DNA of 64,000 bases from Sphaerotilus mobilis (GTDB lineage: Bacteria > Pseudomonadota > Gammaproteobacteria > Burkholderiales > Burkholderiaceae_C), in assembly GCF_004216565.1 (NCBI RefSeq), contig NZ_SGWV01000009.1, positions 248,001 to 312,000 of the forward strand, read 5' to 3'. A program made the position numbers and the translations under genes. The notes beneath the pieces were generated by a model, which made no database searches, was not told the origin of the DNA, and worked only from the letters and a program-made list of their open reading frames with translations. Positions 27,629 through 37,383 of this stretch are shown piece by piece. Position 1 is the stretch's first letter. The number at the start of each line of letters is the position of its first letter.

Positions 27629-29923
27629 TCAACGTGCGGCGTTGGCGTCGGCGACGGTCAGTGCCGTCATGTTGACGATCCGGCGCACGGTCGCCGAAGG
27701 CGTCAGGATGTGCACCGGCTTGGCCGCGCCCAAGAGCACCGGACCGATCGCAATGCCGCCGCCGGCTGCCGTCTTCAGCAGGTTGTAGCTGATGTTGGCG
27801 GCGTCGATGTTGGGCAGGACCAGCAGGTTGGCCTCACCGGTCAGCGCGCTGCGCGGCATCAGTTCCTTGCGGTAGACCGGGTCCAGCGCGGTGTCGCCGT
27901 GCATCTCGCCATCGACCTCCAGCCAGGGCGCCTTCTCGCGGATCAGTTCCAGCGCCTCGCGCATCTTCACCGCCGACGGCTGGTTGCTCGAACCGAAGTT
28001 CGAGTGCGACAGCAGCGCCGCTTTGGGCTGGATGCCAAAGCGCAGCATCTCCTCGGCGGCCATCACGGTGATCTCGCAGAGCTGCTCGGCGGTCGGGTCG
28101 TAGTTGACGTGGGTGTCGACCAGGAAGACCTGACGGCCCGGCAACACCAAGCCGTTCATGCAGGCATAGGTCTTGACCCCTGCGCGGCGGCCGATCACCG
28201 GGTCGATGTACTGCAGGTGGTAGCCGGTGTTGCTCCAGGTGCCGCAGATCAGCCCGTCGACATGGCCCTTGTGCAGCAGCATCGAACCGATCAGCGTCAT
28301 GCGCCGGCGCATCTCGATCTTGGCCAGCTGCACCGTCACGCCCTTGCGATCCATCATCTCGTGATAGGTCTGCCAGAACTCGCGGTAGCGAGCGTCCTCG
28401 TCGATGTTGACGATCTCGAAGTCGCGGCCCTCTTCCAGGCGCAGGCCGAGCTGCTCGATGCGGCTGCGGATGATGCTGCCGCGTCCGACCAGCACCGGGT
28501 AGGCCAGGCCCTCATCGACCACGACCTGCACGGCGCGCAGCACGCGGCGGTCCTCGCCTTCGGCATAGGCCACGCGACGCGCCTTGGCCCGTTTGGCGAC
28601 GGCATAGATCGGCTTCATCACCGTGCCCGAGGCGTAGACGAAGGCCTGCAGCCGGTCGCGGTAGGCGTCCATGTTGTCGATCGGACGGGTCGCGACCCCC
28701 GAAGCGACCGCCGCCAGCGCCACGGCCGGCGCGATCTGCATCATCAGGCGCGGGTCGAAGGGCTTGGGGATCAGGTACTCGGGACCGAACTTCAGGGTTG
28801 CACCGGCATAGGCGGCGGCCACCACGTCGTTCTGCTCGGCCTGGGCCAGGTCAGCGATGGCGCGGACGGCGGCGATCTCCATCTCGTCGGTGATCGTGGT
28901 CGCGCCGCAGTCCAGCGCACCCCGGAAGATGTAGGGGAAACACAGGACGTTGTTGACCTGGTTCGGGTAGTCGGTGCGACCCGTGGCCATGATGGCGTCG
29001 TCGCGGACCGCCTTGACCTCCTCCGGCATGATCTCCGGGGTCGGGTTGGCCAACGCGAAGATGATCGGGTTGGCCGCCATGCCCGCCACCATGTCGGCCT
29101 TCAGCACGCCACCGGCCGACAAGCCCAGGAAGATGTCGGCGCCCGACATGACGTCACGCAGCGTGCGCAGGTCGGTGGGCTGGGCGAACTCGGCCTTGTC
29201 CGGGTCCATCAGTTCGGCCCGGCCTTCGTAGACGACGCCGGCCAGGTCGGTCACCCAGATGTTCTGGCGCGGCAGGCCCAGCTTGACCAGCAGATTCAGA
29301 CAGGCCAGCGCGGCGGCGCCGGCACCGGAGGCCACCAGCTTGACCTGGTCGATCGGCTTGCCGACCACTTTCAGGCCGTTCAGCAAGGCCGCGCCGACCA
29401 CGATGGCGGTGCCGTGCTGGTCATCATGGAAGACGGGGATGCGCAGGCGTTCGCGCAGCTTGCGTTCGACGTAGAAGCAGTCCGGCGCCTTGATGTCCTC
29501 GAGGTTGATGCCACCGAAGGTTGGCTCCAGCGCGGCGATCACGTCGACCAGCTTGTCGAGGTTGCGCTCCTCGATCTCGAGGTCGAACACGTCGATGCCG
29601 GCGAATTTCTTGAACAGGACCGCCTTGCCCTCCATCACCGGCTTGGACGCCAGAGGGCCGATGTCGCCCAGCCCCAGCACGGCGGTGCCGTTGGTCACGA
29701 CCGCGACGAGGTTGCCGCGCGAGGTGTAGCGAAAGGCGTTGGCCGGGTCGTCGACGATCTCCTCGCAGGCATAGGCCACGCCCGGCGAGTAGGCCAGCGC
29801 CAGATCACGCTGGTTGACCAGCTGCTTGGTCGCCGAGATGGCGATCTTTCCGGGCGTCGGGAACTCGTGGTACTCGAGGGCGCTGCGGCGCAGCTGTTCG
29901 CGCTTTTCTTCGGAAGACGACAT
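27629..29923 (-). CDS. maeB: NADP-dependent malic enzyme with C-terminal phosphotransacetylase-like domain
   Basis: Oxidatively decarboxylates malate to pyruvate with NADP+ reduction, feeding pyruvate and NADPH from C4 acids. The 764-residue MaeB form has an N-terminal malic domain ([36 protein letters not shown], then [20 protein letters not shown]), a nucleotide-binding region ([20 protein letters not shown]), and from about residue 430 a phosphotransacetylase-like domain ([39 protein letters not shown]) that is regulatory in the family and binds acetyl-CoA. It is divergent from a sensor kinase/regulator pair that may respond to C4-dicarboxylates. A TAGAAT box (29965-29970) lies 41 bases before the ATG. 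Confidence 0.95.
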   Translation of the reverse strand: MSSSEEKREQLRRSALEYHEFPTPGKIAISATKQLVNQRDLALAYSPGVAYACEEIVDDPANAFRYTSRGNLVAVVTNGTAVLGLGDIGPLASKPVMEGKAVLFKKFAGIDVFDLEIEERNLDKLVDVIAALEPTFGGINLEDIKAPDCFYVERKLRERLRIPVFHDDQHGTAIVVGAALLNGLKVVGKPIDQVKLVASGAGAAALACLNLLVKLGLPRQNIWVTDLAGVVYEGRAELMDPDKAEFAQPTDLRTLRDVMSGADIFLGLSAGGVLKADMVAGMAANPIIFALANPTPEIMPEEVKAVRDDAIMATGRTDYPNQVNNVLCFPYIFRGALDCGATTITDEMEIAAVRAIADLAQAEQNDVVAAAYAGATLKFGPEYLIPKPFDPRLMMQIAPAVALAAVASGVATRPIDNMDAYRDRLQAFVYASGTVMKPIYAVAKRAKARRVAYAEGEDRRVLRAVQVVVDEGLAYPVLVGRGSIIRSRIEQLGLRLEEGRDFEIVNIDEDARYREFWQTYHEMMDRKGVTVQLAKIEMRRRMTLIGSMLLHKGHVDGLICGTWSNTGYHLQYIDPVIGRRAGVKTYACMNGLVLPGRQVFLVDTHVNYDPTAEQLCEITVMAAEEMLRFGIQPKAALLSHSNFGSSNQPSAVKMREALELIREKAPWLEVDGEMHGDTALDPVYRKELMPRSALTGEANLLVLPNIDAANISYNLLKTAAGGGIAIGPVLLGAAKPVHILTPSATVRRIVNMTALTVADANAAR

Positions 29924-29964
29924 GGAAGGACCTTGTGGCTGTGTGCGGCGGGCGCCGGGGCGTG

Positions 29965-29970
29965 GATTCT
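29965..29970 (-). promoter_or_regulatory. -10 box of maeB (TAGAAT)
   Basis: TAGAAT on the minus strand, 41 bases before the maeB ATG, giving a leader of about 35 bases with AAGGTCC as ribosome site. The -35 is not obvious. Confidence 0.45.
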
Positions 29971-30140
29971 AGGAAGGGCCCGATCGACCCGTGCGCGCCG
30001 ACGCAATGGGCTGCGTCATGCCGCCATGCAAGGCTCGCATGGCCACACAAGTCCCTGCCGTCCGGCGCTGCCGCAGTGTCCGGCGCGGGCCAGCGCCCGC
30101 CATGCGAGGAACTGCTTAGCGCTCGCGCACGGGTCGCCCG

Positions 30141-30146
30141 GATACT
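30141..30146 (+). promoter_or_regulatory. -10 box (GATACT) of the PAS kinase gene, leaderless arrangement
   Basis: GATACT ends six bases before the ATG at 30153, so transcription would begin at the start codon. No ribosome-binding site is visible upstream. Inference from spacing. Confidence 0.4.
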
Positions 30147-30152
30147 GCCGCG

Positions 30153-32237
30153 ATGGTTGAGCGCGTCATGCCCGTCTCGCAGTCCTTTTCCGGTCGCCCC
30201 GCCTGGCGGCGTTGGAACGTGCGACGCGCCGGCATCTGGCTGGCGCTGGCGCTGCTGCTGGTCGCCATGGAATCGAGCCTGCTGTGGCTGACATGGCAGA
30301 ACGAGCGCAACCGCCTGCAGGACGCCACCGAGCAAGCCGCCGCGCGCGCCGCGATCGAGGTCCGGCGCCGCCTCGCCGACGCCAGCGGCGCGCTGCAGGC
30401 GCTGCTGTGGTCGCCCTTGACCGAGCGGCGCTTCCAGGAGGAGGCCATCGAGACGCTGCGGCGTCGACCGGAGCTGGCGCGCATCGAATGGCGTGATGCC
30501 CGCTTCGGCCTGCGCGCCGAGGTCCGGTCTGCCTTGCGCAGCGCCATGCCCGGTCCGTTGCCGCGCGAGGCGCTCAAGTCCGACGCCGAAGCGGCCTGCC
30601 TGACCGCCCAGCGCTTCGGCATCCCTGTCTATTCGCGCAGCTATTTCGTGCCGCAACAAGGCGGCCTCGGCGGCGAGGTGGTCGACCTGTGCGTGCCCCA
30701 GATCATCGAGGGCGAGGTGCGCGGCGCGCTGGTGGCGACGCTGGTGTTGTCGGTGCTGCTCGAACAAGCCACGCCCAACGAGCTGATGCGCGACCATGAG
30801 GTGATGCTGGTCGAGAGCGACGGCACCCGCCTGGCGCGGGCCGGCTCTCAGCGTGGCCTGGGGGCCTTTCGGGCCGATCGCCTGGTCGACCTCGACAACT
30901 TCACCGCCCTGCTGCGGCTGGACAGCACGGCCGCGCGGCCCTCGCTGCTGTCGCATGTCGGCTCCTCGCTGGTGCTGGCGCTGTCGGCCGCGCTGTGCCT
31001 GGTGATCGGCCTGCTGGCGCTGGACGTGCGGCGTCGCGCCGCTGCGGAGCGCGAACTCGCCGAGGCGCTGGCCTTTCGCAAGGCCATGGAGAACTCGCTG
31101 GTGACGGGCCTGCGAGCCCGCAACCTCGACGGCGCGATCACCTATGTGAACCGGGCCTTCTGCCAGATGGTCGGCTGGAGCGAGGCCGAGCTGCGCGGCG
31201 CCGACGATCCGCCGTACTGGCCACCCGAGTTGCGCGACACCTACCGGCGCCGTCATGCCGAACGGCAGGCCGGCGACGCCCCGCCGCGCGAGGGCCACGA
31301 GACGGTCTTCATGCGCCACGACGGCGAACGCTTTCCGGTGCTGATCTTCGAGGCGCCACTGCTCGACAGCCGGGGCCGTCGCACGGGATGGATGAGTTCG
31401 GTGCTGGACCTGACGGCGCAGCGGCGCGCCGAGGATTTCTCTCGCCAGCAGCAGGAGAAGCTTCAGGCCAGCGCCCGGCTGGCGACCATGGGCGAGATGG
31501 CCACCCTGCTGAGCCACGAGCTGAACCAGCCGCTGGCGGCGATCGCAAGCTATGCACACGGTTCGCTGAACCTGTTGCCCGGCGCGGACAGCGATGTGCC
31601 CGCCGACGCCGACACGCAGTTGATGATCCGGCAGGCCCTGGTGCGGGTCGCCGAACAGGCCGACCGGGCTGGCCGTGTCATCCGCAGCGTCCACCAGTTC
31701 GTGCGCCGCCGCGAGCGCCTGCGCGAGAACCTGCGCGCCCATGAACCCATCGAGGCCGTGCTGCCGCTGGTCCGCCTGGCCGCCAGGCGCTGCCATGCAC
31801 AGGTTGTGGTCGATGTGGCACAGCCGCCGCCACGGGTCAGCTGCGACCGCACGATGGTCGAACAGGTGCTGCTCAACCTCGCCCGCAACGGGCTGCAAGC
31901 GATGGAGGCCGATGTCGATGCGGGCATCGAACGGCTGCTGACGCTGGGCGCCGAAATGGTCGACGAACGCTGGGTGGCGTTCCGGGTCGAGGACAGCGGA
32001 CCGGGGATTCCAGAGGAAGTGGCGCGACAGCTGTTCACGCCGTTTTTCACCACCAAGGCCGAGGGCATGGGCATCGGCCTGTCGATGTGCCGCACGGTGG
32101 TCGAGCAGCACGGCGGCACCCTCACTTTCGGCCCCGGCCGCGACGGCCGCGGCACGATCTTCCGCTTCACGCTGCCGGTCTCGTCGACGCCGCCCGCGCC
32201 GCCTGCCTCGCCGGATTTGACTGGAGACACACCATGA
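30153..32237 (+). CDS. PAS-domain sensor histidine kinase (DctB/FixL-like)
   Basis: Membrane sensor of 694 residues. One transmembrane helix (IWLALALLLVAMESSLLWLTW, about 27-47), a roughly 220-residue periplasmic domain, a second helix (LVLALSAALCLVIGLLALDV, about 272-291), a PAS domain around 310-430 (LDGAITYVNRAFCQMVGWSE), then a HisKA domain with His455 in SHELNQPLAAIASYAHG, and an ATPase domain with LLNLARNGLQAM, VEDSGPGIPEEVA and GMGIGLSMCRTVV. NQPL after the His is typical of kinases paired with FixJ/DctD-like regulators. It overlaps its regulator gene as ATGA and is divergent from maeB, so C4-acid sensing is a reasonable but unproved guess. Confidence 0.92.
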   Translation: MVERVMPVSQSFSGRPAWRRWNVRRAGIWLALALLLVAMESSLLWLTWQNERNRLQDATEQAAARAAIEVRRRLADASGALQALLWSPLTERRFQEEAIETLRRRPELARIEWRDARFGLRAEVRSALRSAMPGPLPREALKSDAEAACLTAQRFGIPVYSRSYFVPQQGGLGGEVVDLCVPQIIEGEVRGALVATLVLSVLLEQATPNELMRDHEVMLVESDGTRLARAGSQRGLGAFRADRLVDLDNFTALLRLDSTAARPSLLSHVGSSLVLALSAALCLVIGLLALDVRRRAAAERELAEALAFRKAMENSLVTGLRARNLDGAITYVNRAFCQMVGWSEAELRGADDPPYWPPELRDTYRRRHAERQAGDAPPREGHETVFMRHDGERFPVLIFEAPLLDSRGRRTGWMSSVLDLTAQRRAEDFSRQQQEKLQASARLATMGEMATLLSHELNQPLAAIASYAHGSLNLLPGADSDVPADADTQLMIRQALVRVAEQADRAGRVIRSVHQFVRRRERLRENLRAHEPIEAVLPLVRLAARRCHAQVVVDVAQPPPRVSCDRTMVEQVLLNLARNGLQAMEADVDAGIERLLTLGAEMVDERWVAFRVEDSGPGIPEEVARQLFTPFFTTKAEGMGIGLSMCRTVVEQHGGTLTFGPGRDGRGTIFRFTLPVSSTPPAPPASPDLTGDTP

Positions 32238-32884
32238 ACCCGCCCGTTCGACCGACCGCCTCCGGCACCGTGCACGTTGTCGACGACGAGGAAGTTGTGC
32301 GCGACGCACTCGGCTGGTTGCTGCGCAGCCGGCGCCTGCTGCCGCGCACCTTTCCGAGCGCCGACGCCTTCCATGCCGCGATCGAGAGCGGCGACGTTCG
32401 CATCGACGACCCGTCCTGTCTGTTGCTGGACATGCGCATGCCCGGCATGAACGGCATGGCGCTGTTCGAGCGGCTGATCGAGCGCGGCTGGGCCCAGGCC
32501 ATGCCGGTCATCTTCCTGACCGGTCACGCCGATGTCGGCACCGCCGTGTCGGCGGTCAAGCGCGGCGCCTTTGACTTCGTCGAGAAGCCGTTTTCCGACA
32601 ACGCCTTGGTCGATCGTGTGGTGGAGGCCTTGCAGGCCAGCGCCGCCGCCCTGGCCGCCCGCCTGGCCGTGCGCGGCGTGGAGCGCGACATGGCCGAGCT
32701 CACCGAACGCGAGCGCGAGGTGATGCGCCTGATCGTCGATGGCCGGCCGAACAAGCTGATCGCCGATGCGCTCGACATCAGTGTTCGCACCGTCGAGGTC
32801 CATCGTTCGCGGGTGTTCGACAAGATGGGGGTGAAGTCAGCCGTCGAGCTGGCCAACCTGCTGCGCGATCACGGCCTGGGTTGA
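32234..32884 (+). CDS. FixJ/DctR-type response regulator
   Basis: A 216-residue transcription factor. The receiver domain has the acidic pair Asp17/Asp18 in HVVDDEEVVRD, phospho-acceptor Asp66 in LLLDMRMPGMNG, Thr in FLTGHADV and Lys in DFVEKPFS. The C-terminal LuxR-type helix-turn-helix reads LTEREREVMRLIVDGRPNKL then DISVRTVEVHRSRVFDKM. The ATG at 32234 overlaps the kinase stop (ATGA), so kinase and regulator are coupled. Target genes unknown; divergent maeB is the nearest candidate. Confidence 0.94.
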   Translation: MNPPVRPTASGTVHVVDDEEVVRDALGWLLRSRRLLPRTFPSADAFHAAIESGDVRIDDPSCLLLDMRMPGMNGMALFERLIERGWAQAMPVIFLTGHADVGTAVSAVKRGAFDFVEKPFSDNALVDRVVEALQASAAALAARLAVRGVERDMAELTEREREVMRLIVDGRPNKLIADALDISVRTVEVHRSRVFDKMGVKSAVELANLLRDHGLG

Positions 32885-32907
32885 GGCCCCGCCCGGATCG
32901 CTCTGCC

Positions 32908-32913
32908 GATAAT
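32908..32913 (+). promoter_or_regulatory. -10 box of thiL (GATAAT)
   Basis: GATAAT, 37 bases before the thiL ATG. It would start the thiL-pgpA-pncC transcript in the 66-base gap after the response-regulator gene. The -35 is unclear. Confidence 0.4.
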
Positions 32914-32950
32914 CCAGGCTTTTGACGACGCGGCTCGCCCGCGAGCCCCG

Positions 32951-33946
32951 ATGCCCCTCGGCGAATTCGACCTGATCCGACGCCACTTCGACCGGCCGGT
33001 GCGACACCAGCCGCTGGGTGTGGGCGACGACTGCGCCTTGCTGGCGCCGACGCCGGGCCAGCAACTGGCGGTGTCGACCGACCTGCTGGTCGAAGGCCGG
33101 CACTTCCTGTCGACGGTGGCACCCCAGGCGCTCGGCCACAAGGCCTTGGCGGTGAACCTGTCGGACCTCGCGGCCTGTGGCGCCGAGCCAATGGCCTACA
33201 CCTTGTCGCTGGCCCTGCCCCGCGTCGACGACGCCTGGCTCGGCGCCTTCGCCAGCGGCCTGCACGCCCTGGCCGATGCGCACGGCATCGAACTGGTCGG
33301 CGGCGACACCACCGCCGGTCCGCTCACCATCGGCATCACCGTGATGGGTCAGGTGCCGCCGGGACAGGCGCTGTTGCGCAGTGGCGCGCGGCCGGGGCAC
33401 GTCATCTGGGTGAGCGGTTGGCCGGGGCGGGCACGGCTCTGGCTCGACGCGGTGCGAGGCACCTTGCGTCTGGAGGGCGCTTCATTCGAAGCCGGCCGGC
33501 TGGCGATGGAGTACCCGCAACCCCGGGTCGGGCTGGGCCTGGCGCTGCGGGGCGTGGCGAGCAGCGCGATCGACCTGTCGGACGGCCTGCTTGGCGATCT
33601 GGCGCATGTGCTCGCGCGCTCCGGGCCGACGTCGGATGCGGCGCTGGGCGCGCGCATTGACGCCCACCGCCTGCCGCGTCATCCTGCCCTGGCGGGGCTG
33701 CCCGAAGAGACCGTGCTCGCTTGCCTGCTCGCGGGCGGCGACGACTACGAACTGCTGTTCACCGCCCCGCCCTCGCGGGATGCCGACGTGCAGGAGGCAG
33801 CGCAACGAGCCGGTGTCGCCGTGCACGCAATCGGCCAGATCGTGGAGGCGCCCGGCGTCGAGGTGCGAGATGCGATGGGGCGGTCGCTGGAAGGCCCATG
33901 GTCAGGCTATGACCACTTCGGCACGCAGGAAGGCGGCAGGGCATGA
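32951..33946 (+). CDS. thiL: Thiamine-monophosphate kinase
   Basis: Phosphorylates thiamine monophosphate to the active cofactor thiamine pyrophosphate using ATP. The 331-residue protein opens MPLGEFDLIRRHFDRP, has the metal- and ATP-binding GVGDDCALLAP and VSTDLLVEGRHF, then NLSDLAACGAEPMAYTLSLA and LVGGDTTAGPLTIGITVMG, and SSAIDLSDGLLGDLAHVL, all family signatures. First gene of a tightly overlapped trio with pgpA and pncC; the stop overlaps the next start as ATGA. No TPP riboswitch is visible upstream. Confidence 0.96.
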   Translation: MPLGEFDLIRRHFDRPVRHQPLGVGDDCALLAPTPGQQLAVSTDLLVEGRHFLSTVAPQALGHKALAVNLSDLAACGAEPMAYTLSLALPRVDDAWLGAFASGLHALADAHGIELVGGDTTAGPLTIGITVMGQVPPGQALLRSGARPGHVIWVSGWPGRARLWLDAVRGTLRLEGASFEAGRLAMEYPQPRVGLGLALRGVASSAIDLSDGLLGDLAHVLARSGPTSDAALGARIDAHRLPRHPALAGLPEETVLACLLAGGDDYELLFTAPPSRDADVQEAAQRAGVAVHAIGQIVEAPGVEVRDAMGRSLEGPWSGYDHFGTQEGGRA

Positions 33947-34527
33947 GCGGCACGCCACGGGATGCGGGCGGACAAGCCGATGACATCGAGGTGGCGCCAC
34001 GTGCGTCGAAACGTCCCCGCATCGACGGCCGCTTCATGCTGGCTCACCCGGCTCACCTGATCGCGCTCGGCTTTGGCAGTGGTCTCAGCCCCAAGGCGCC
34101 CGGCACTTTCGGCACGCTGTGGGCCTGGGTCGCCTGGCTGGTCTTCGGGGCTTACCTCGCGCCCTCGGACTGGGGCTGGGTCATCGGGCTGTCCCTGCCG
34201 CTGGGCTGGTGGGCCTGCACGGTGACGGCCCGTCACGCCGGCATCGCCGATCCCGGGTTCATCGTCTGGGACGAGGTTCTCGCCTTCTGGCTCATCCTCT
34301 GGGTCATCGCGCCGTCGGACTGGGCCATGCAGTTGCTGGCCTTCGCGGTGTTCCGCTACTTCGACGCGGCGAAGCCTGGACCGGTGCGCTGGGCCGATCA
34401 GGTCTTCAAGGGTGGCGGCTGGCGTGGCGGCTTCGGCATCCTCTTCGATGACCTGGTCGCTGCGGGCTGCAGCCTGTTCGTGCTGGCCGTTGTCGAGCGC
34501 CTCATGGTTTGGTTGGGCTGGGCATGA
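33943..34527 (+). CDS. pgpA: Phosphatidylglycerophosphatase A
   Basis: Inner-membrane enzyme that removes phosphate from phosphatidylglycerophosphate to make phosphatidylglycerol. The 194-residue protein has a hydrophilic N-terminal 30 residues, then FGSGLSPKAPGTFGTLWAW, which is the signature of the family, helices around TLWAWVAWLVFGAYLA and WGWVIGLSLPLGWWAC, GFIVWDEVLAFWL, and FRYFDAAKPGPVRWAD near the catalytic end. The ATG overlaps the thiL stop and its own stop overlaps pncC. The thiL-pgpA-pncC order is common in betaproteobacteria. Confidence 0.95.
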   Translation: MSGTPRDAGGQADDIEVAPRASKRPRIDGRFMLAHPAHLIALGFGSGLSPKAPGTFGTLWAWVAWLVFGAYLAPSDWGWVIGLSLPLGWWACTVTARHAGIADPGFIVWDEVLAFWLILWVIAPSDWAMQLLAFAVFRYFDAAKPGPVRWADQVFKGGGWRGGFGILFDDLVAAGCSLFVLAVVERLMVWLGWA

Positions 34528-35054
34528 ACGGCATCGCAACGTCGACCGAGGTCAGCGACGACGAGCTGCTGGCACTGGCTCAGACACTGAGCCAGCAACT
34601 GATGGCGCGGGGCTGGATGCTGGCCAGCGCCGAGAGCTGCACCGGCGGCCTGATCGCGGCCACTTGCACCGAGCTGTCGGGATCCAGCCTCTGGTTCGAG
34701 CGTGGCTTCGTGACCTACAGCAACGCCGCCAAGTCCGAGTTGCTCCGCGTATCCGGCGAGCTGATCGCCACCCACGGCGCGGTCAGCGAACCCGTTGCCA
34801 CCGCGATGGCCCGGGGCGCCTGCGCACACAGCGCAGCGCAGGTTTCGGTCGCTGTCACGGGCGTGGCCGGACCGACCGGTGGCTCACCGAACAAGCCAGT
34901 CGGCACCGTCTGGTTCGGCTGGTCGCTGCCAGGGCGTCAGCACGTCGAGGTCTGCCACTTCACCGGTGATCGCCGCGCCGTGCGTCGTCAGACCGTGCGC
35001 CACGCCTTGGGCTGGCTCGTCACCACCTTGGGCCAGTCCGCGTCGCCGACCTGA
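34524..35054 (+). CDS. pncC: Nicotinamide-nucleotide amidohydrolase (CinA C-terminal domain family)
   Basis: Deamidates nicotinamide mononucleotide to nicotinate mononucleotide in pyridine nucleotide salvage. This stand-alone CinA-C domain protein has 176 residues. ASAESCTGGLIAATCTELSG, FVTYSNAAKSELLRVS, and VAVTGVAGPTGGSPNKPVGT are the three family motifs, with the catalytic Ser/Thr region intact. The ATG at 34524 overlaps the pgpA stop as ATGA; a start five codons earlier lies inside pgpA. Last gene of its unit, converging with the ribosomal operon across a shared terminator. Confidence 0.94.
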   Translation: MNGIATSTEVSDDELLALAQTLSQQLMARGWMLASAESCTGGLIAATCTELSGSSLWFERGFVTYSNAAKSELLRVSGELIATHGAVSEPVATAMARGACAHSAAQVSVAVTGVAGPTGGSPNKPVGTVWFGWSLPGRQHVEVCHFTGDRRAVRRQTVRHALGWLVTTLGQSASPT

Positions 35055-35079
35055 TCCAGGCACTTGTCGACCGCCCATG

Positions 35080-35102
35080 AAAAAAGGCCGGCAATGCCGG
35101 CC
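35080..35102 (-). terminator. Intrinsic terminator of the ribosomal alpha operon
   Basis: Read on the minus strand, GGCCGGC-ATT-GCCGGCC is followed by six T residues (plus-strand A run at 35080-35085). A classical Rho-independent terminator 20 bases after the rplQ stop; the hairpin may also act on pncC transcripts. Confidence 0.85.
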
Positions 35103-35122
35103 CTTCGGGTGTCAAACGCGAC

Positions 35123-35515
35123 TTATTCAGCGGCGGTCGGCACGTCGGTGGTGGTGTCCTCGCGGTCAACCAGCTCAACGAAAGCCATCGGCGCGTTGTC
35201 GCCCACACGGAATCCCATCTTCAGGATGCGGGTGTAGCCGCCCGGGCGCGCCTTGAAGCGCGGGCCCAGCACGTCGAAAAGCTTGACGACGTTGTCGCGG
35301 TTGCGCAGGCGGTCGAAGGCCAGGCGGCGATTGGCGACCGTCGGCTCCTTGGCCAGCGTGATCAGCGGCTCGACGACGCGACGCAGTTCCTTGGCCTTGG
35401 GGACGGTCGTCTTGATGGCCTCGTGCTCGATGAGCGAGTTGGCCATGTTGCGCAGCATCGCCTGACGGTGGGCGGAGGTGCGATTGAGTTTGCGGAGGCC
35501 GTTGCCGTGACGCAT
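35123..35515 (-). CDS. rplQ: 50S ribosomal protein L17
   Basis: Large-subunit protein near the exit tunnel. The 130 residues begin [20 protein letters not shown] and include [18 protein letters not shown] and [18 protein letters not shown], the canonical L17 core, with [20 protein letters not shown] near the C-terminus. Last gene of the alpha operon, 94 bases after rpoA and just before the terminator. Confidence 0.98.
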   Translation of the reverse strand: MRHGNGLRKLNRTSAHRQAMLRNMANSLIEHEAIKTTVPKAKELRRVVEPLITLAKEPTVANRRLAFDRLRNRDNVVKLFDVLGPRFKARPGGYTRILKMGFRVGDNAPMAFVELVDREDTTTDVPTAAE

Positions 35516-35609
35516 GGTGCTTTCCTTTCCTTATGAATACCGACGGCCGGATCAGGTACCGCCGGGTGCACCGGAGGGCGGTTCAAGCCGCCACTCCACT
35601 TTCAAGAAA

Positions 35610-36599
35610 TCAACGCTTGTCGAGACCCTGGGGCGGCCAGTTCTCGAGACGAGCACCAAGGGTGAGGCCACGCGAGGCCAGCACTTCCTTGATCTCGTTG
35701 AGCGACTTGCGACCCAGGTTCGGGGTCTTCAGCAGCTCGGTTTCGGTGCGCTGGATCAGGTCACCGATGTAATAGATGTTCTCGGCCTTCAGGCAGTTGG
35801 CCGAACGCACCGTCAGTTCGAGCTCGTCGACCGGGCGCAGCAGGATCGGATCGAAGTGCTGGGCGCGCGGCTGCGGCGAGTCGATGATCGAGGCCATTTC
35901 GCCCGGATCGATCTGGGTGAACACCACCAGCTGTTCGACCAGGATCTTGGCCGACGCACGGATCGCCTCTTCCGGCGAGATCGAGCCATTCGTCTCGATC
36001 TCCATCACCAGCTTGTCGAGGTCGGTGCGCTGCTCAACGCGGGCGTTTTCGACCGCGTAGCTGACGCGCTTTACCGGCGAGAACGAGGCGTCCAGGACGA
36101 TGCGGCCGATCGACTTGGTCGGCTCATCCGCATAACGGCGCATGCTGCCAGGCACGTAGCCACGGCCCTTCTCGACCTTGATCTGCATGTCGAGCTTGCC
36201 ACCCTGGGCCAGGTGAGCGATCACGTGGTCCGGGTTGATGATCTCGACGTCATGCGGCGTCTGGATGTCGCTGGCCTTGACCGGGCCCTCGCCTTCCTTG
36301 CGCAGCACCAACGTGACTTCGTCGCGGTTGTGCAGACGGAACACCACGCCCTTGAGGTTGAGCATGATGTGAACCACGTCTTCCTGCACACCGTCAACGG
36401 TGGAGTATTCGTGCAGCACGCCGGCGATCGTCACTTCGGTGGGCGCGTAGCCGACCATCGACGACAGCAGGACGCGACGCAGCGCGTTGCCCAGCGTGTG
36501 CCCGTAGCCACGCTCGAACGGCTCGAGCGTCACCTTGGCACGGTGACCGCCAAGCGGGTCGACGTTGATGGCTTTGGGCTTCAGCAGATTGGTTTGCAT
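35610..36599 (-). CDS. rpoA: DNA-directed RNA polymerase alpha subunit
   Basis: Alpha subunit that dimerises to nucleate RNA polymerase assembly and binds UP elements and activators. At 329 residues it has normal length. The N-terminal dimerisation domain has [20 protein letters not shown] and [15 protein letters not shown]. The C-terminal domain has [20 protein letters not shown] and [20 protein letters not shown], the DNA- and activator-binding region. It is preceded by a 160-base gap after rpsD, longer than in most alpha operons, with GC-rich potential hairpins but no clear promoter. Confidence 0.98.
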   Translation of the reverse strand: MQTNLLKPKAINVDPLGGHRAKVTLEPFERGYGHTLGNALRRVLLSSMVGYAPTEVTIAGVLHEYSTVDGVQEDVVHIMLNLKGVVFRLHNRDEVTLVLRKEGEGPVKASDIQTPHDVEIINPDHVIAHLAQGGKLDMQIKVEKGRGYVPGSMRRYADEPTKSIGRIVLDASFSPVKRVSYAVENARVEQRTDLDKLVMEIETNGSISPEEAIRASAKILVEQLVVFTQIDPGEMASIIDSPQPRAQHFDPILLRPVDELELTVRSANCLKAENIYYIGDLIQRTETELLKTPNLGRKSLNEIKEVLASRGLTLGARLENWPPQGLDKR

Positions 36600-36759
36600 C
36601 GAAAGTTCCTGTCAATACCCTCGGCTCGTTACACCGATAAGGCTGCGGGACCAGCCGAAGATCCGGGAGAGGCCGGACCTTCGGCAAAGGCCAAACGGCG
36701 CAGCGGCCCGGCTGGCAGGACATCGTTTCCGACGTCCCGACAGGGGCCGCTCCGACCGA

Positions 36760-37383
36760 TCAGCGCGAATACAGTTCGACGATCAGCGATTCGTTGATGT
36801 CCGCGCCGAACTCGTCGCGGTCCGGCGTCTTCTTGAAGACACCTTCCATCTTGCTGAGGTCGACCGAGACCCAGGCCGGCAGGCCGATCGAGTCGGCGAG
36901 CTTGAGCGCATCAGCGATGCGCAGCTGCTTGCGGGCCTTCTCGCGCACGGCCACGACGTCACCGGCCTTGACCAGGTAGGACGGGATGTTCACGACCTCA
37001 CCATTGACCGTCACCGACTTGTGCGACACCAGCTGGCGAGCCTCGGCGCGGGTCGAGCCGAAGCCCATGCGGTAGACGACGTTGTCCAGGCGCGATTCCA
37101 GGATCATCAGCAGGTTCGCGCCCGTGTTGCCCTTGCGGCGCTCGGCTTCGGCGAAGTAGCGGCGGAACTGGCGTTCGAGGACGCCGTACATGCGCTTGAC
37201 CTTCTGCTTCTCGCGCAGCTGCAGGCCAAAGTCAGAGGTGCGCGAACCCGAGGTGCGGCCGTGCTGGCCAGGCTTGGATTCGAACTTCGCCTTGTCGCTG
37301 ATCGAGCGGCGGGCGCTCTTCAGGAACAGGTCGGTGCCTTCGCGGCGGGAAAGTTTGGCCTTCGGGCCGAGGTAACGTGCCAC
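36760..37383 (-). CDS. rpsD: 30S ribosomal protein S4
   Basis: Primary 16S rRNA-binding protein of the 30S body; in many bacteria it represses its own operon by binding the leader mRNA. The 207-residue protein begins [20 protein letters not shown] after a GTG start (37383) with AAGGA nine bases upstream. It lacks the N-terminal zinc cysteines (C-minus form). The S4 domain [20 protein letters not shown] and [17 protein letters not shown] are intact. A 303-base spacer with its own apparent promoter separates it from rpsK. Confidence 0.98.
   Translation of the reverse strand: MARYLGPKAKLSRREGTDLFLKSARRSISDKAKFESKPGQHGRTSGSRTSDFGLQLREKQKVKRMYGVLERQFRRYFAEAERRKGNTGANLLMILESRLDNVVYRMGFGSTRAEARQLVSHKSVTVNGEVVNIPSYLVKAGDVVAVREKARKQLRIADALKLADSIGLPAWVSVDLSKMEGVFKKTPDRDEFGADINESLIVELYSR

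Noticed and set aside
27554-30160. An 868-codon open frame opposite maeB
   Set aside because: High GC at third positions keeps the opposite strand open; maeB is a clear full-length family match and the antisense reading has no recognisable domain.
32885-32950. TPP riboswitch upstream of thiL
   Set aside because: The 66-base gap is too short and shows no conserved THI-box sequence.
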